Source: an uncultured Porphyromonadaceae bacterium
GTDB lineage: Bacteria > Bacteroidota > Bacteroidia > Bacteroidales > Barnesiellaceae
Assembly (NCBI GenBank): GCA_900538555.1
Contig: UPYI01000016.1
Coordinates: 1 to 64,000, forward strand
Length of the DNA: 64,000 bases
Reading direction: 5' to 3'
The notes below the pieces were generated by a model. That model made no database searches. It was not told the origin of the DNA and saw only the letters and a list, made by a program, of their open reading frames with translations. Positions within the stretch are counted from its first letter, which is position 1. Every line of letters begins with the position of its first letter. Positions 17,921 through 27,711 of the stretch are shown piece by piece. A program made the translations under genes and the position numbers.

Positions 17921-18466
17921 CTATACCAACATTCCGGTAGCCACCTCTTGTGCTACCGTTTCACCGACAGCCGACGCGGCAATTGCCAACGCAAACGGCA
18001 ATGCCGATGCCGGACCGTTACCCGTCACGATATTTCCATCGGTAACGACACGTTCCGCTGCAACTTCCGCACCGGCAAGCATCGGTTCAAAACCGGGATA
18101 ACATGTAGCTCTACGACCCGAAAGCAGCCCCAACTGTCCGAATACGGAAGGTGCAGCACAAATCGCCGCCATAGGTTTGCCCGAACGGGCATGCGATTTC
18201 AACAGGTCGCACAACGGCTCGCATTCGCCCAAATGGGTAGTGCCGGGCATTCCGCCGGGCAGGATCAACCATTCGGCATCATCGAATGTCGTTTCGGAAA
18301 ACAATACGTCAGCCTCCACGGCTATGCCGTGTGCTCCGCAGACCGTCTGGCTGTCGGAAATAGACACCGTAACCAAAGGCAAACCGGCACGACGCAACAC
18401 GTCGATTACGGTAACCGCTTCCACTTCTTCAAAGCCTTCTGCTAAAAAAAGATACGATTTTTTCAT
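17921..18466 (-). CDS. DJ-1/PfpI family protein
   Basis: A 181-aa cytoplasmic protein of the DJ-1/YajL group. The reactive Cys103 sits in AAICAAPSVFG at the nucleophile elbow, with Glu15 in the GFEEVEA loop and the oxyanion GG pair at 71-72. Members act as glyoxalase/deglycase-like or redox-protective proteins; the exact activity is not fixed by sequence. I take MKKSYLF as the start because the frame further upstream has no family similarity and overlaps repeat DNA. Confidence 0.88.
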   Translation of the reverse strand: MKKSYLFLAEGFEEVEAVTVIDVLRRAGLPLVTVSISDSQTVCGAHGIAVEADVLFSETTFDDAEWLILPGGMPGTTHLGECEPLCDLLKSHARSGKPMAAICAAPSVFGQLGLLSGRRATCYPGFEPMLAGAEVAAERVVTDGNIVTGNGPASALPFALAIAASAVGETVAQEVATGMLV

Positions 18467-18519
18467 CTGATATATATTTTTAAATGGAATCCGTTCCCAA
18501 CCATCCGTACAAGGATAAT

Positions 18520-18637
18520 ACGAAAAACATCGAACCTGTTCGGATGGCTCTGCCGAGATACAACTTATTTCTATCAAATATACGGCAAGCCGCACACAAG
18601 GGCTAAGGTAGCCGAACCATGCGATTCTACAAATATA
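18520..18637 (-). repeat. Decayed promoter-repeat copy and -7 box upstream of the DJ-1 gene
   Basis: GGATGGCTCTGCCGAGATAC followed by a TATTTCTATCAAATATA palindrome-like element matches the layout of the serB repeats, on the minus strand. A further minus-strand TATATTTG lies at 18630-18637 with a GTTG about 19 bp upstream. The 18467-18824 gap otherwise shows no gene. Confidence 0.5.
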
Positions 18638-18824
18638 ATGTGAATCCGCAAGAATCCAACAGGGTTTTGAAAAATTCACAAACGAAAGACAGACCTATGG
18701 AACCGTACCTGCCAAAATTTTCATTCCTCGCCGGGACCGCATCCTCGGTACGGCATAAAAAACATTTTCTATCCTCCGGATGTTTTGATTATGACATAAA
18801 TCGACTACAAAACCATTTGATCGT

Positions 18825-20330
18825 ATGGATAAGAAAAGACTCACCGCAGAAAACGGGCGACCGATCGCCGACAACCAGAATATTCAGACCGCAGGTCTAC
18901 GCGGTCCAGTCACGGTTCAAGATCCGTGGTATCTCGAAAAAATAGCTCACTTCGATCGCGAAGTGATACCGGAACGGCGAATGCACGCCAAAGGCTCCGG
19001 AGCATTCGGCACATTCACCGTCACCCACGATATTACCGAATTCACCCGCGCATCCATTTTTTCGGAAATAGGTAAACAAACCCCTTGTCTGGTTCGGTTC
19101 TCCACTGTGGCGGGAGAACGGGGTGCCGCCGATGCCGAACGCGACATACGGGGATTTGCCATAAAGTTCTATACCGACTGCGGCAACTGGGATCTTGTAG
19201 GCAATAACACCCCGGTATTTTTCCTGCGAGACCCGCTGAAATTCCCCGACCTGAACCATGCGATCAAACGAGACCCACGCACCGGCATGCGCAACCCTAC
19301 GAGTAACTGGGATTTCTGGACTCTATTGCCGGAAGCGCTCCATCAGATCACAATCACCATGTCGCCGCGCGGCATACCCGCATCTTTCCGCCACATGCAC
19401 GGGTTCGGGAGCCACACATACAGTTTCATCAACAAAGAGAATAAACGCACTTGGGTCAAGTTCCATTTCCAAACACTTCAAGGTATCAAAAACCTGACCG
19501 ACAAGGAAGCCGAGGCGATCATAGCCAAAGACCGCGAATCGCATCAGCGCGATTTGTTCGAAGCCATCGAACGCGGAGAATTTCCACGCTGGAAGCTGCA
19601 AGTACAACTCATGACCGAAGACGAGGCAACCCAATATCCTATCAATCCGTTCGACCTTACCAAAGTGTGGTACCACAAGGATTTTCCGCTGCATGATGTC
19701 GGGATACTCGAACTCAACCGCAATCCCGAAAACTTCTTCGCCGAAATCGAACAGGCAGCGTTCAATCCTGCCAATATCGTGGAGGGCATCGGGTTCTCGC
19801 CCGATAAGATGCTGCAAGGCAGGCTTTTCTCCTACGGCGATGCACAGCGATACCGACTCGGTGTAAACCACAACCTGATACCGGTCAATCAGCCGAAATG
19901 CCCGTTCCACTCATACCACCGCGACGGACAGATGCGTACCGACGGCAATTACGGAGCCACTATCACATACGAACCCAACAGTTTCGGCGAATGGAGCGAC
20001 ACACCGTCGATGAAAGAACCGCCGATGAAACTGCATGGAGAACTCGACAACTACGACGAGCGCCAGTACGACGACGATTATTACACCCAGCCGGGAAAAC
20101 TATGGCGGCTGATGAATGCGGACGACAAACTCGCCACTTGCCAAAACACAGCCGCACAAATGGATGGAATCCCCCTTTTCATCAAGCAACGCCATGTGAG
20201 GGCATGCCACAACGCCGATCCGGAATACGGGCAGATGCTGGCAAAGGCTTTGGAGATAGACCTGGCAGAAGCCCTCGTAGCCGAAGATCCCGCCCACCCG
20301 TCGTGGGATAAACGACCTGCCCGTAAATAA
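18825..20330 (+). CDS. katA: Monofunctional haem catalase (clade 3, small subunit)
   Basis: Breaks down hydrogen peroxide to water and oxygen. At 501 aa it is typical of small-subunit catalases. The catalytic His54 lies in RRMHAKGSGAFG, the distal Asn in DLVGNNTPVFFLRDP, and the proximal haem-ligand Tyr in RLFSYGDAQRYRLG. Clade 3 enzymes also bind NADPH. It gives the anaerobe oxygen tolerance. No OxyR gene lies nearby; the upstream gap has no clear -33/-7 pair, so regulation is not visible. Confidence 0.96.
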   Translation: MDKKRLTAENGRPIADNQNIQTAGLRGPVTVQDPWYLEKIAHFDREVIPERRMHAKGSGAFGTFTVTHDITEFTRASIFSEIGKQTPCLVRFSTVAGERGAADAERDIRGFAIKFYTDCGNWDLVGNNTPVFFLRDPLKFPDLNHAIKRDPRTGMRNPTSNWDFWTLLPEALHQITITMSPRGIPASFRHMHGFGSHTYSFINKENKRTWVKFHFQTLQGIKNLTDKEAEAIIAKDRESHQRDLFEAIERGEFPRWKLQVQLMTEDEATQYPINPFDLTKVWYHKDFPLHDVGILELNRNPENFFAEIEQAAFNPANIVEGIGFSPDKMLQGRLFSYGDAQRYRLGVNHNLIPVNQPKCPFHSYHRDGQMRTDGNYGATITYEPNSFGEWSDTPSMKEPPMKLHGELDNYDERQYDDDYYTQPGKLWRLMNADDKLATCQNTAAQMDGIPLFIKQRHVRACHNADPEYGQMLAKALEIDLAEALVAEDPAHPSWDKRPARK

Positions 20331-20394
20331 CGGCCGGGACGTTTATACATACTGCGAACCAACCGGTTAAGACAACCCGACAGTAGCGGGGTAT

Positions 20395-20418
20395 AACTTA
20401 TCTTCTACAAAAAGATGT
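20395..20418 (-). repeat. Fragment of the promoter repeat upstream of aroC
   Basis: TTATCTTCTACAAAAAGAT is the palindrome part of the dispersed repeat with one arm degraded. It is in minus orientation, so it would not drive aroC. Confidence 0.35.
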
Positions 20419-20476
20419 TTTCGCTGCGAAATTGCCGAATTTTTCTTACCTTTACTTCCATGAAACATTTGGCGTT

Positions 20477-21559
20477 ATGAATACATTCGGTACTCTTTTC
20501 AGACTGACCTCGTTCGGCGAATCGCACGGAGCTGCCATAGGCGGCGTAATAGACGGTATGCCGGCGGGTATCGGTATCGACACGGACTTTATCCAAAACG
20601 AACTGAACCGCCGTCGCCCGGGACAATCGGCTATCGTTTCCGCGCGTAACGAAACAGACCGGATAGAGATTTTGTCGGGGGTATTCGAAGGGAAATCTAC
20701 CGGAACGCCGATCGGATTTATCGTCCGCAACGAAACACAACGGTCGGACGATTACGACAACCTGCGCCACGCATTCCGTCCGTCGCACGCCGACTACACC
20801 TATACCCAAAAATACGGGTTGCGCGACCACCGGGGTGGCGGCAGAGCGTCCGCCCGGGAAACAATCGCCCGCTGCGTGGCTGGTGCATTCGCCAAACTGG
20901 CTCTGAAACAAATCGGCATCGACATCAAAGCATACACGTCGCAAGTAGGCGGGCTGGCATTGCCCCACGATCATTCCGCTTACGACCTCGACACAATCGA
21001 AACGAACGCAGTACGTTGCCCCGACCGGGAAATGGCAAAGAAAATGGAGACCCTCATCGCCGAAGTAAAAGCGGAAGGCGACACGATAGGCGGCGTAATT
21101 ACCGGCGTAATCCGTCACGTTCCTGCCGGAATCGGCGAACCGGTATTCGGGAAACTGCATGCCGATCTGGGAGCGGCGATGTTGAGCATCCCGGCTGCCA
21201 AAGGGTTCGAATACGGCATGGGATTTGTCGGCGTTCAATATCGCGGTTCACAGATGAACGACCGGTTCGAATGTCGAGACGGGCGTATATCCACCCGCAC
21301 CAACCATTCGGGAGGTATACAGGGCGGCATATCGAACGGCGAAGAAATCTATTTCCGGGTCGCATTCAAACCGGTAGCCACTCTGCTGCAAGAGACGGAA
21401 ACCGTCGATGACCGGGGAAACGCCATCACACTGCAAGCCCGCGGGCGGCACGACGCCTGCGTATTGCCACGAGCCGTGCCCGTAGTGGAAGCGATGGCTG
21501 CCATAGTCGTCCTCGACCACTATCTGAGAGCCGAAGCAAACCGAAATTTCGCACGATAA
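20477..21559 (+). CDS. aroC: Chorismate synthase
   Basis: Converts 5-enolpyruvylshikimate-3-phosphate to chorismate, using reduced FMN, at the end of the shikimate pathway. The 360-aa protein starts at MNTFGTLFRLTSFGESHG, the family's usual N-terminus; a 15-residue longer frame lacks similarity. FMN and substrate motifs are present: GESHG, RPSHADYTY, DHRGGGRASARET, and the C-terminal GRHDACVLPRAVPVVEAM. A TACCTTTA box lies about 30 bp upstream. Confidence 0.97.
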   Translation: MNTFGTLFRLTSFGESHGAAIGGVIDGMPAGIGIDTDFIQNELNRRRPGQSAIVSARNETDRIEILSGVFEGKSTGTPIGFIVRNETQRSDDYDNLRHAFRPSHADYTYTQKYGLRDHRGGGRASARETIARCVAGAFAKLALKQIGIDIKAYTSQVGGLALPHDHSAYDLDTIETNAVRCPDREMAKKMETLIAEVKAEGDTIGGVITGVIRHVPAGIGEPVFGKLHADLGAAMLSIPAAKGFEYGMGFVGVQYRGSQMNDRFECRDGRISTRTNHSGGIQGGISNGEEIYFRVAFKPVATLLQETETVDDRGNAITLQARGRHDACVLPRAVPVVEAMAAIVVLDHYLRAEANRNFAR

Positions 21560-21575
21560 CCCACAAACAAAACAC

Positions 21576-24113
21576 ATGAGACACAACCATTTAAGCCACT
21601 TGATACTTTTGGCAATCCTGAGTTTGGGATGCGGATGCCAAAACTCTTCCCTTGATATAATCGAGATTGACGGCAATTCTATCGGAGACAAGATTCCACC
21701 ATCACTATACGGTGTATTCTTTGAAGAAATCACCCATGCGGGAGATGGAGGCTTGTATGCTGAAATGGTTCAGAACAGAGGCTTTGAAGATGGCACACTC
21801 CCGTCGGGCACTATACTGAAAGACGGGGTCGCTTGTGCACCGGCAAAGCATTGTTATTCCAATGATTCCATCAATCTATTCAAGATAAAATGGGATGAGG
21901 ATAAGGCTATGAATGCCTGGGAAGTACACACAGCAGACGGAAGTATCGCGCAATACAAGGTTATAACGAATTCTCCGTTGGATAAAGCTACGCCGCATTC
22001 ATTATATATCAAACTGCAAGACCACCAATCACAGATATCCGTAGTAAACCGAGGATATTGGGGTATGTCCGTGGAAAACGGCAAGAAATATATACTGAGC
22101 TTTTGGCTGAAATCATCATTTTCTGCTCCTGAAAAAGTAATTGTAAGTTTGAAAAGCGACAAAGGAGAACTTGCTGCTTATGAAGAAATTAAGATTAAAA
22201 ATAACGGCAAGTGGAACAAGTACCAGACAATCCTGAAACCCGAAAAAACAGGTAATGACTATAACCTTTACATGGACTTTGCAAACGAAGGAGAAATTTA
22301 TCTGGACCATGTCTCTCTCTTTCCGAAAGAGACGTTCAATAACCGAGAGAACGGATTGAGAAACGACATAGCAAATTATCTTGCCGAACTTAAACCGGCA
22401 TTTATACGTTGGCCGGGAGGTTGTATTGTCGAAGGGCTCACTATGGAAAACCGAGTAGATTGGAAAAAGACAATAGGAGACCCGATAAAACGCCCGGGAG
22501 AATATAATTTATGGGGTTATAGAAGCACGTACGGCTTCGGATACCACGAATTTCTGCAATATTGCGAAGATATTAACTCGGATGCGATGTTCGTATGTAA
22601 TGCAGGAATGTCGTGCCTTTTTCGCAATGGGGACTATGTTGAAGGAAAGGATCTTGATGCCATCATACAAGACGCGTTGGATGCCATAGAATATGCGATA
22701 GGTGACGTAAACACAAAATGGGGAGCGGAGAGAGCGAAGAACGGACATCCGGCTGCATTCCCGCTGAAATATGTGGAAATAGGCAACGAGAATGTCGGTC
22801 CACGCTACGCCGAACACTACAAATTATTCTACAAAGCAATAAAAGAGAAATATCCGCAACTTACACTTATATGCGCCTTGATGTTCCATCCTGAAATTAA
22901 ACAGGCAGGCACGTTGGAGGTTATCGACCCTCACTACTACGAAACGGCAGACTGGTTCTACCGTAACAGTAATTTATATGACAATATCCCCCCTATGTAC
23001 ACTTCCGATATATACATAGGTGAATATGCAGCGATAGGCAATCCTTCCATTTATTCGTCATTGGCGGAAGCAGCCTTCCTCACGGGTGTCGAGCGGAATG
23101 CGGACAGAGTCAGATATGTATCCTATGCCCCTCTCTTTCAAAATGCCCATCATGGAAAAGAACATCTCATCATATATAACAATGAGACAGTGTATGGACG
23201 CACAAATTACCATATATTGAAGATGTTCTCCGAAAACCGTCCTGATTTCAACCTCGGAACCAAAGTAAACATCGCAATTGCTCCGGAACAGGAGCATCCT
23301 GTCGGGCAAGTTGGCTTGGGCAGCTGTGGAAGCGTTGTTTCATATAAAGATTTCAAAATAGAAAAAGGAGGGGAAGTGCTGTACCAAAGCGACAGTTTCG
23401 AGGATTTCGAAAAGAACTGGAAAGTGAGCAACGGTGACTGGAACGTAAAAAACGGCATGCTGACCCATAATCTCTCAGACCGCGATGGATATATATGGTT
23501 GGACAATAGACAGTTCGATAATTGTACCATTTCTCTTAAAGCTATGAAACACAGTGGACGTGAAGCTTTCAGGGTATTCTTCGGTGCACAAGGAGAGAGC
23601 GACTTCTTTATGGCTGATTTGGGAAGCCACCAGAATGAATCCGTAATATTCGGAGAAAGGAAGAACGGAGTGAGCACCTCGCTTTTCGACTACCGGAACA
23701 CAACAAGCATCAGAACCGGAGAATGGTACGATATAAGGATTGAGATTCAAGACAATAACTGGAAATGCTATCTTAACGGAGATTTGTCTTACGAATACAA
23801 CTATGCCCCATTGTATCGCCGCTATGCTATTTCCGGATATGATTCTGAAAATAAAGAACTTGTCGTAAAACTTGTAAACGGAGAGCAAGAGGAATGGAAG
23901 TCTATGATTAAATTGGATAATGTTGTAAATGTGGGAGGAACAGCTAAGAGAATAACCCTTGCAGCGGATTCGGCAAATGCTGAAAACAGTTTCGATGACC
24001 CTGAAAAGATAGTTCCGCACGAAGATAGTATAACCGGCGTAGGAAAGAGCTTTAAGATGGTTTGTCCGGCAAACTCATTCACAATAGTCCGAATCTCCTG
24101 CGAATTACTATAA
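21576..24113 (+). CDS. GH51 alpha-L-arabinofuranosidase, lipoprotein, with inserted lectin-like domain
   Basis: Predicted to remove arabinofuranose side chains from plant glycans. The 845-aa protein has a lipoprotein-type signal (ILSLGCGC), an N-terminal carbohydrate-binding sandwich (about 90-240), a GH51 barrel with acid/base Glu in EIGNENVGPRYAEHY and nucleophile Glu in YIGEYAAIGN, then a LamG/DUF1080-like insert (SDSFEDFEKNWKVSNGDW to LNGDLSYEY) and the C-terminal beta domain. Codon third positions are visibly AT-richer than in aroC and the M20 gene on either side, a sign of recent transfer. It starts 16 nt after aroC and may be read from it. Confidence 0.9.
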   Translation: MRHNHLSHLILLAILSLGCGCQNSSLDIIEIDGNSIGDKIPPSLYGVFFEEITHAGDGGLYAEMVQNRGFEDGTLPSGTILKDGVACAPAKHCYSNDSINLFKIKWDEDKAMNAWEVHTADGSIAQYKVITNSPLDKATPHSLYIKLQDHQSQISVVNRGYWGMSVENGKKYILSFWLKSSFSAPEKVIVSLKSDKGELAAYEEIKIKNNGKWNKYQTILKPEKTGNDYNLYMDFANEGEIYLDHVSLFPKETFNNRENGLRNDIANYLAELKPAFIRWPGGCIVEGLTMENRVDWKKTIGDPIKRPGEYNLWGYRSTYGFGYHEFLQYCEDINSDAMFVCNAGMSCLFRNGDYVEGKDLDAIIQDALDAIEYAIGDVNTKWGAERAKNGHPAAFPLKYVEIGNENVGPRYAEHYKLFYKAIKEKYPQLTLICALMFHPEIKQAGTLEVIDPHYYETADWFYRNSNLYDNIPPMYTSDIYIGEYAAIGNPSIYSSLAEAAFLTGVERNADRVRYVSYAPLFQNAHHGKEHLIIYNNETVYGRTNYHILKMFSENRPDFNLGTKVNIAIAPEQEHPVGQVGLGSCGSVVSYKDFKIEKGGEVLYQSDSFEDFEKNWKVSNGDWNVKNGMLTHNLSDRDGYIWLDNRQFDNCTISLKAMKHSGREAFRVFFGAQGESDFFMADLGSHQNESVIFGERKNGVSTSLFDYRNTTSIRTGEWYDIRIEIQDNNWKCYLNGDLSYEYNYAPLYRRYAISGYDSENKELVVKLVNGEQEEWKSMIKLDNVVNVGGTAKRITLAADSANAENSFDDPEKIVPHEDSITGVGKSFKMVCPANSFTIVRISCELL

Positions 24114-24229
24114 ACGTTTTTATTGGCTGAAATAGTCAAAGCCAAGTGCAGGAAAGATCAAGTGAAACTTGAACGGATTATGCTATAACATAAAATTTAT
24201 TGAAAACCAAAAGTTTAAAATACAACCTT

Positions 24230-25591
24230 ATGAATCGAACACTTGAATACATCGAAAACAACCGCGAACGATTCCGCGACGAACTGTTCTCGCTGATCCG
24301 CATACCGTCGATCAGTGCACAACCCGAACACCATTCCGACATGATCGCCTGCGCCGAACGTTGGAAAGAGTTGCTGCTCGCTGCCGGTGCCGACCGAGCC
24401 GAAATAATGGAAACCTCAGCCAATCCGGTAGTATATGCCGAACGGATCATCGACCCGAAAGCACCGACCGTATTGGTATATGCCCATTACGATGTGATGC
24501 CGGTAGAACCGCTGGAACTATGGAACAGCGACCCGTTCGAACCGGTCATCCGCGACGGACGTCTGTGGGCACGCGGAGCCGACGACGACAAGGGTCAAGG
24601 ATTCATTCAAGTAAAAGCATTCGAAATAGCTTGCCGGGAAGGATTGCTCCACTGCAACGTGAAATTTATTTTCGAAGGCGGCGAGGAGGTCGGATCGCCG
24701 GGCGTGGAAGAGTTCTGCGCTTCACACAAAGAACTGCTCAAAGCCGATGTCATACTGGTCTCGGACACCAGCATGGTAGGCATGGAAACCCCGTCGATCA
24801 CCACCGGCTTGCGCGGACTGGCATATTGGGAAATCGAAGTGACCGGACCGAACCGCGACCTGCATTCCGGAATCTTCGGCGGAGCGGTAGCCAACCCGAT
24901 CAATACACTCTGTAAAATGCTGGCAGGCATCACCGATGCCGACGGGCGCATTACGATACCGGGATTCTACGCCGATGTCGAAACCGTTTCGGAACAAGAA
25001 CGCGCCATGCTTGCCGCCGTACCCTACGACGAGGCAAACTATCGGAAAGCAATAGACGTAGAGGCTTTGTCGGGCGAGAAAGGATATTCCACACTCGAAC
25101 GTACCGCCATTCGTCCCACATTCGATATTTGCGGAATATGGGGCGGATATACGGGCGAAGGATCGAAAACCGTATTGCCGTCGAAAGCCTATGCCAAAGT
25201 ATCGTGCCGTTTGGTACCGCACCAAAACCACGAAAAAATTTCGAAAATGTTCATCGACTATATACAATCCGTGGCACCGAAGAGTGTGCGGGTGACCGTA
25301 ACCCCGAAACACGGAGGCGAAAGCTACGTCTGCCCGATCGACCTGCCTGCCTATCGTGCGGCAGAAGCCGGTTACACCCTCGCATTCGGCAAACGTCCTT
25401 TGGCTGTGCGCCGCGGCGGTAGCATACCCATCATCGCCTCGTTCGAGAAAGTGCTCGGCATCAAATCGGTATTGATGGGGTTCGGGCTGGAATCGGATGC
25501 CACCCACTCCCCCAACGAGAATTTCCCGATAGAGATGTACGAAAAAGGAATCGTAGCGGTAGTCGAATTTTACAACCAATTCGGTAAATAG
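24230..25591 (+). CDS. M20 family metallodipeptidase
   Basis: A 453-aa cytoplasmic zinc peptidase of the CNDP/PepV-like group, probably acting on short peptides. Metal and catalytic motifs: VYAHYDVMPVEP, GADDDKGQG (bridging Asp), EGGEEVGSPG (catalytic Glu-Glu), DTSM and a late His in LESDATHSPNENF. A lid domain lies between. The start MNRTLEYIENNRERF matches the usual family N-terminus. Its stop overlaps the next gene by one base. Confidence 0.9.
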   Translation: MNRTLEYIENNRERFRDELFSLIRIPSISAQPEHHSDMIACAERWKELLLAAGADRAEIMETSANPVVYAERIIDPKAPTVLVYAHYDVMPVEPLELWNSDPFEPVIRDGRLWARGADDDKGQGFIQVKAFEIACREGLLHCNVKFIFEGGEEVGSPGVEEFCASHKELLKADVILVSDTSMVGMETPSITTGLRGLAYWEIEVTGPNRDLHSGIFGGAVANPINTLCKMLAGITDADGRITIPGFYADVETVSEQERAMLAAVPYDEANYRKAIDVEALSGEKGYSTLERTAIRPTFDICGIWGGYTGEGSKTVLPSKAYAKVSCRLVPHQNHEKISKMFIDYIQSVAPKSVRVTVTPKHGGESYVCPIDLPAYRAAEAGYTLAFGKRPLAVRRGGSIPIIASFEKVLGIKSVLMGFGLESDATHSPNENFPIEMYEKGIVAVVEFYNQFGK

Positions 25592-26517
25592 TGGAAACGG
25601 AAAAACGATACAACGATTTCGGAGAATTCCTCCGAAAATACTTTCCGTACAAGGTACAAAAAATATCCATCAACGCCGGATTTACCTGTCCCAACCGGGA
25701 CGGTAAATCCGGTTACGGCGGATGTACCTATTGCAACAACCAGACATTCAGTCCGGAATATTGCCGCACAGAAAAAAGCATTACCCGGCAAATCGAGGAG
25801 GGTATCGAATTTTTTGGCAGAAAATATCCCGACATGCGGTATCTCGCCTATTTTCAGGCATATACCAACACCTATGGCGAACTGCAAAGCCTTATCGACA
25901 AATACGAAGAGGCGTTACGTACCCCCGGCATCGAAGGAATCATCATCGGCACACGTCCCGACTGTATGCCCGACGACCTGCTGCAATACCTCGCCCGCCT
26001 GGCGAAACATACATTTGTACTGGTGGAATACGGAGTGGAAAGCACCCTCGACCGCACGTTGCAATTTATCAACCGCGGGCACAACTACGCCCAATCGGCA
26101 GAAGCCATACGAAGGACCGCCGATGCCGGTATTCTTACCGGAGCACACCTGATCCTCGGGTTGCCCGGAGAATCGGAAGCCGAAATACTTTCGCACGCCG
26201 ACCGGCTGTCGGAATTACCGCTAAGCACCCTCAAACTACATCAGCTGCAACTGATCAAACATACCCGAATGGCACAACAATATGCCAAGCATCCCGAATG
26301 GTTCCGGTTGTACGGGATTGACGAATATATCGACCTCGCTATCGACTTTGCCGAACGGCTGAATCCCGACATCGTCATCGAGCGATTCGTTTCCCAATCG
26401 CCTGCCGAATTGCTCATCGCCCCGCACTGGGGATTGAAAAATCACGAATTTACCGCCCGACTGTTGCGAAGAATGAAAGAACGGAACAGCCGGCAAGGCG
26501 ATAAATACGGGCGATAG
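25591..26517 (+). CDS. Radical SAM protein, YhcC/YtqA type (TIGR01212)
   Basis: A 308-aa radical SAM enzyme of unknown reaction. The [4Fe-4S] cysteines are Cys33, Cys45 and Cys48 in TCPNRDGKSGYGGCTYC, the spacing typical of this family and longer than the usual CxxxCxxC. EYGVES, HLILGLPGES and LKLHQLQLIKHT follow. It starts with GTG inside the previous stop (TAGTG), so translation is probably coupled to the M20 peptidase. Confidence 0.88.
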   Translation: METEKRYNDFGEFLRKYFPYKVQKISINAGFTCPNRDGKSGYGGCTYCNNQTFSPEYCRTEKSITRQIEEGIEFFGRKYPDMRYLAYFQAYTNTYGELQSLIDKYEEALRTPGIEGIIIGTRPDCMPDDLLQYLARLAKHTFVLVEYGVESTLDRTLQFINRGHNYAQSAEAIRRTADAGILTGAHLILGLPGESEAEILSHADRLSELPLSTLKLHQLQLIKHTRMAQQYAKHPEWFRLYGIDEYIDLAIDFAERLNPDIVIERFVSQSPAELLIAPHWGLKNHEFTARLLRRMKERNSRQGDKYGR

Positions 26518-26537
26518 ACCACACGCAACAGAAACTC

Positions 26538-27416
26538 TCACAACCGGCTTCGGCGATAGTCGCTCGGCGAAACACCCAATAACCGGTGTACATATCGGCT
26601 GAAATGCGATACAGATGAAAAATTCAACCGATCGGAAATCTCCGACAACGACAATTCCTTGTCGCGCAGCAAATCAATAATTTCATAAATCGTAAAACGA
26701 TCGATCCAATATGTCGCGGAATAACCGCTCGCTTTCTTGCAAATCTCGGAAAGATACTTCGGAACGACACATAACTGCGAAGCATAATAAGCCACATCCC
26801 GATAGGTACGGTATTCACCCGAAGCCAGCCGTTCGATAAATCGGGACAACAGATCGGCGGTGCGGGGCGAAATAGAATCGACTTCCGACATCCGGGCATG
26901 AATATCATACAGATCGAGAAAAAACACGACAGAAAGACAGCCCAATACCGATTGCCGAAACCGGTGTGTATCGGTTCCCAACCGGGCTTTGATCTGTTGT
27001 AAATCGTTCCGGCATCGCTCCGCTTCTTCTTCCGTTAAAGACAACACTGGATTCCGCAACAAAGAAAACGTACCAATAATATCGTAGTTCGTGCCCGTGT
27101 TAGGCACATATTTACGGGCAAACCTATCGGAAACAGAAAATATAATTGCCCGAAAATCGTCGGACGCAACCAGATCGGAAACCAAACGGCGTTGCGTCCA
27201 GATAACCACCTCTCCGGCATTCAGAATAAAACGCTTGCCCACCATGCTGAACGACAACGAACCGCACAAACACAAAATATGAGTGATATGCCTGTCGTAA
27301 CAATCGGATAACGCACTCTCCGGATTATCAATGAAAATCAAATCGGGAACATCGAAAGCGGGTTCTTCCGATCCTACCGGAACCATCGGACAAGAGAATT
27401 GTATCTGTTTCATCAT
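26538..27416 (-). CDS. AraC-family transcriptional regulator
   Basis: A 292-aa regulator: N-terminal cupin-like sensor (about 20-150) and a C-terminal double helix-turn-helix (IIDLLRDKELSLSEISDRL, then FSSVSHFSRYVHRLLGVSPSDYRR). It is divergent from the aldo/keto reductase gene 295 bp away, which makes that gene the likely target. A perfect inverted repeat lies in its own promoter. Confidence 0.88.
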   Translation of the reverse strand: MMKQIQFSCPMVPVGSEEPAFDVPDLIFIDNPESALSDCYDRHITHILCLCGSLSFSMVGKRFILNAGEVVIWTQRRLVSDLVASDDFRAIIFSVSDRFARKYVPNTGTNYDIIGTFSLLRNPVLSLTEEEAERCRNDLQQIKARLGTDTHRFRQSVLGCLSVVFFLDLYDIHARMSEVDSISPRTADLLSRFIERLASGEYRTYRDVAYYASQLCVVPKYLSEICKKASGYSATYWIDRFTIYEIIDLLRDKELSLSEISDRLNFSSVSHFSRYVHRLLGVSPSDYRRSRL

Positions 27417-27434
27417 ATTTCACTTATGTACAGG

Positions 27435-27468
27435 CAAAAGTAACTATTCTCCTTCTAAATCTTAGAAG
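27435..27468 (-). promoter_or_regulatory. araC-type gene promoter with a palindromic operator
   Basis: The minus-strand -7 box TACTTTTG is at 27435-27442. The perfect palindrome CTTCTAA-atc-TTAGAAG (27452-27468) occupies the -33 region, where a bound dimer would block polymerase. Confidence 0.5.
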
Positions 27469-27570
27469 AAGAACGAATTTTCATGGAGCATCGCCACTTC
27501 GACAGGGAGAAACAGAAATATGTGAAAATTATACGGCGTTCCGCATAAGACAAATCAACCGGCATACCAT

Positions 27571-27578
27571 TATCTTTG
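27571..27578 (+). promoter_or_regulatory. -7 box of the aldo/keto reductase promoter
   Basis: TATCTTTG, a consensus -7 box, 133 bp upstream of the ATG. No clear -33 TTTG is present, which would fit a promoter needing an activator. Confidence 0.55.
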
Positions 27579-27711
27579 CCCGAAACAAGCCGCTCATTTA
27601 CAACTGGAAAGGAATCCTAACGAGATTCATATTCACAATACAAGATATATCCGGTGTCCGGGTAAACCGGAGAATACCGAAAATGGTTATAACTACAAAA
27701 GAAAAAATGAT

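Noticed and set aside
18619..18945. 108-aa plus-strand frame before catalase
   Set aside because: It overlaps the catalase N-terminus in another frame and crosses repeat DNA; no homology signs.
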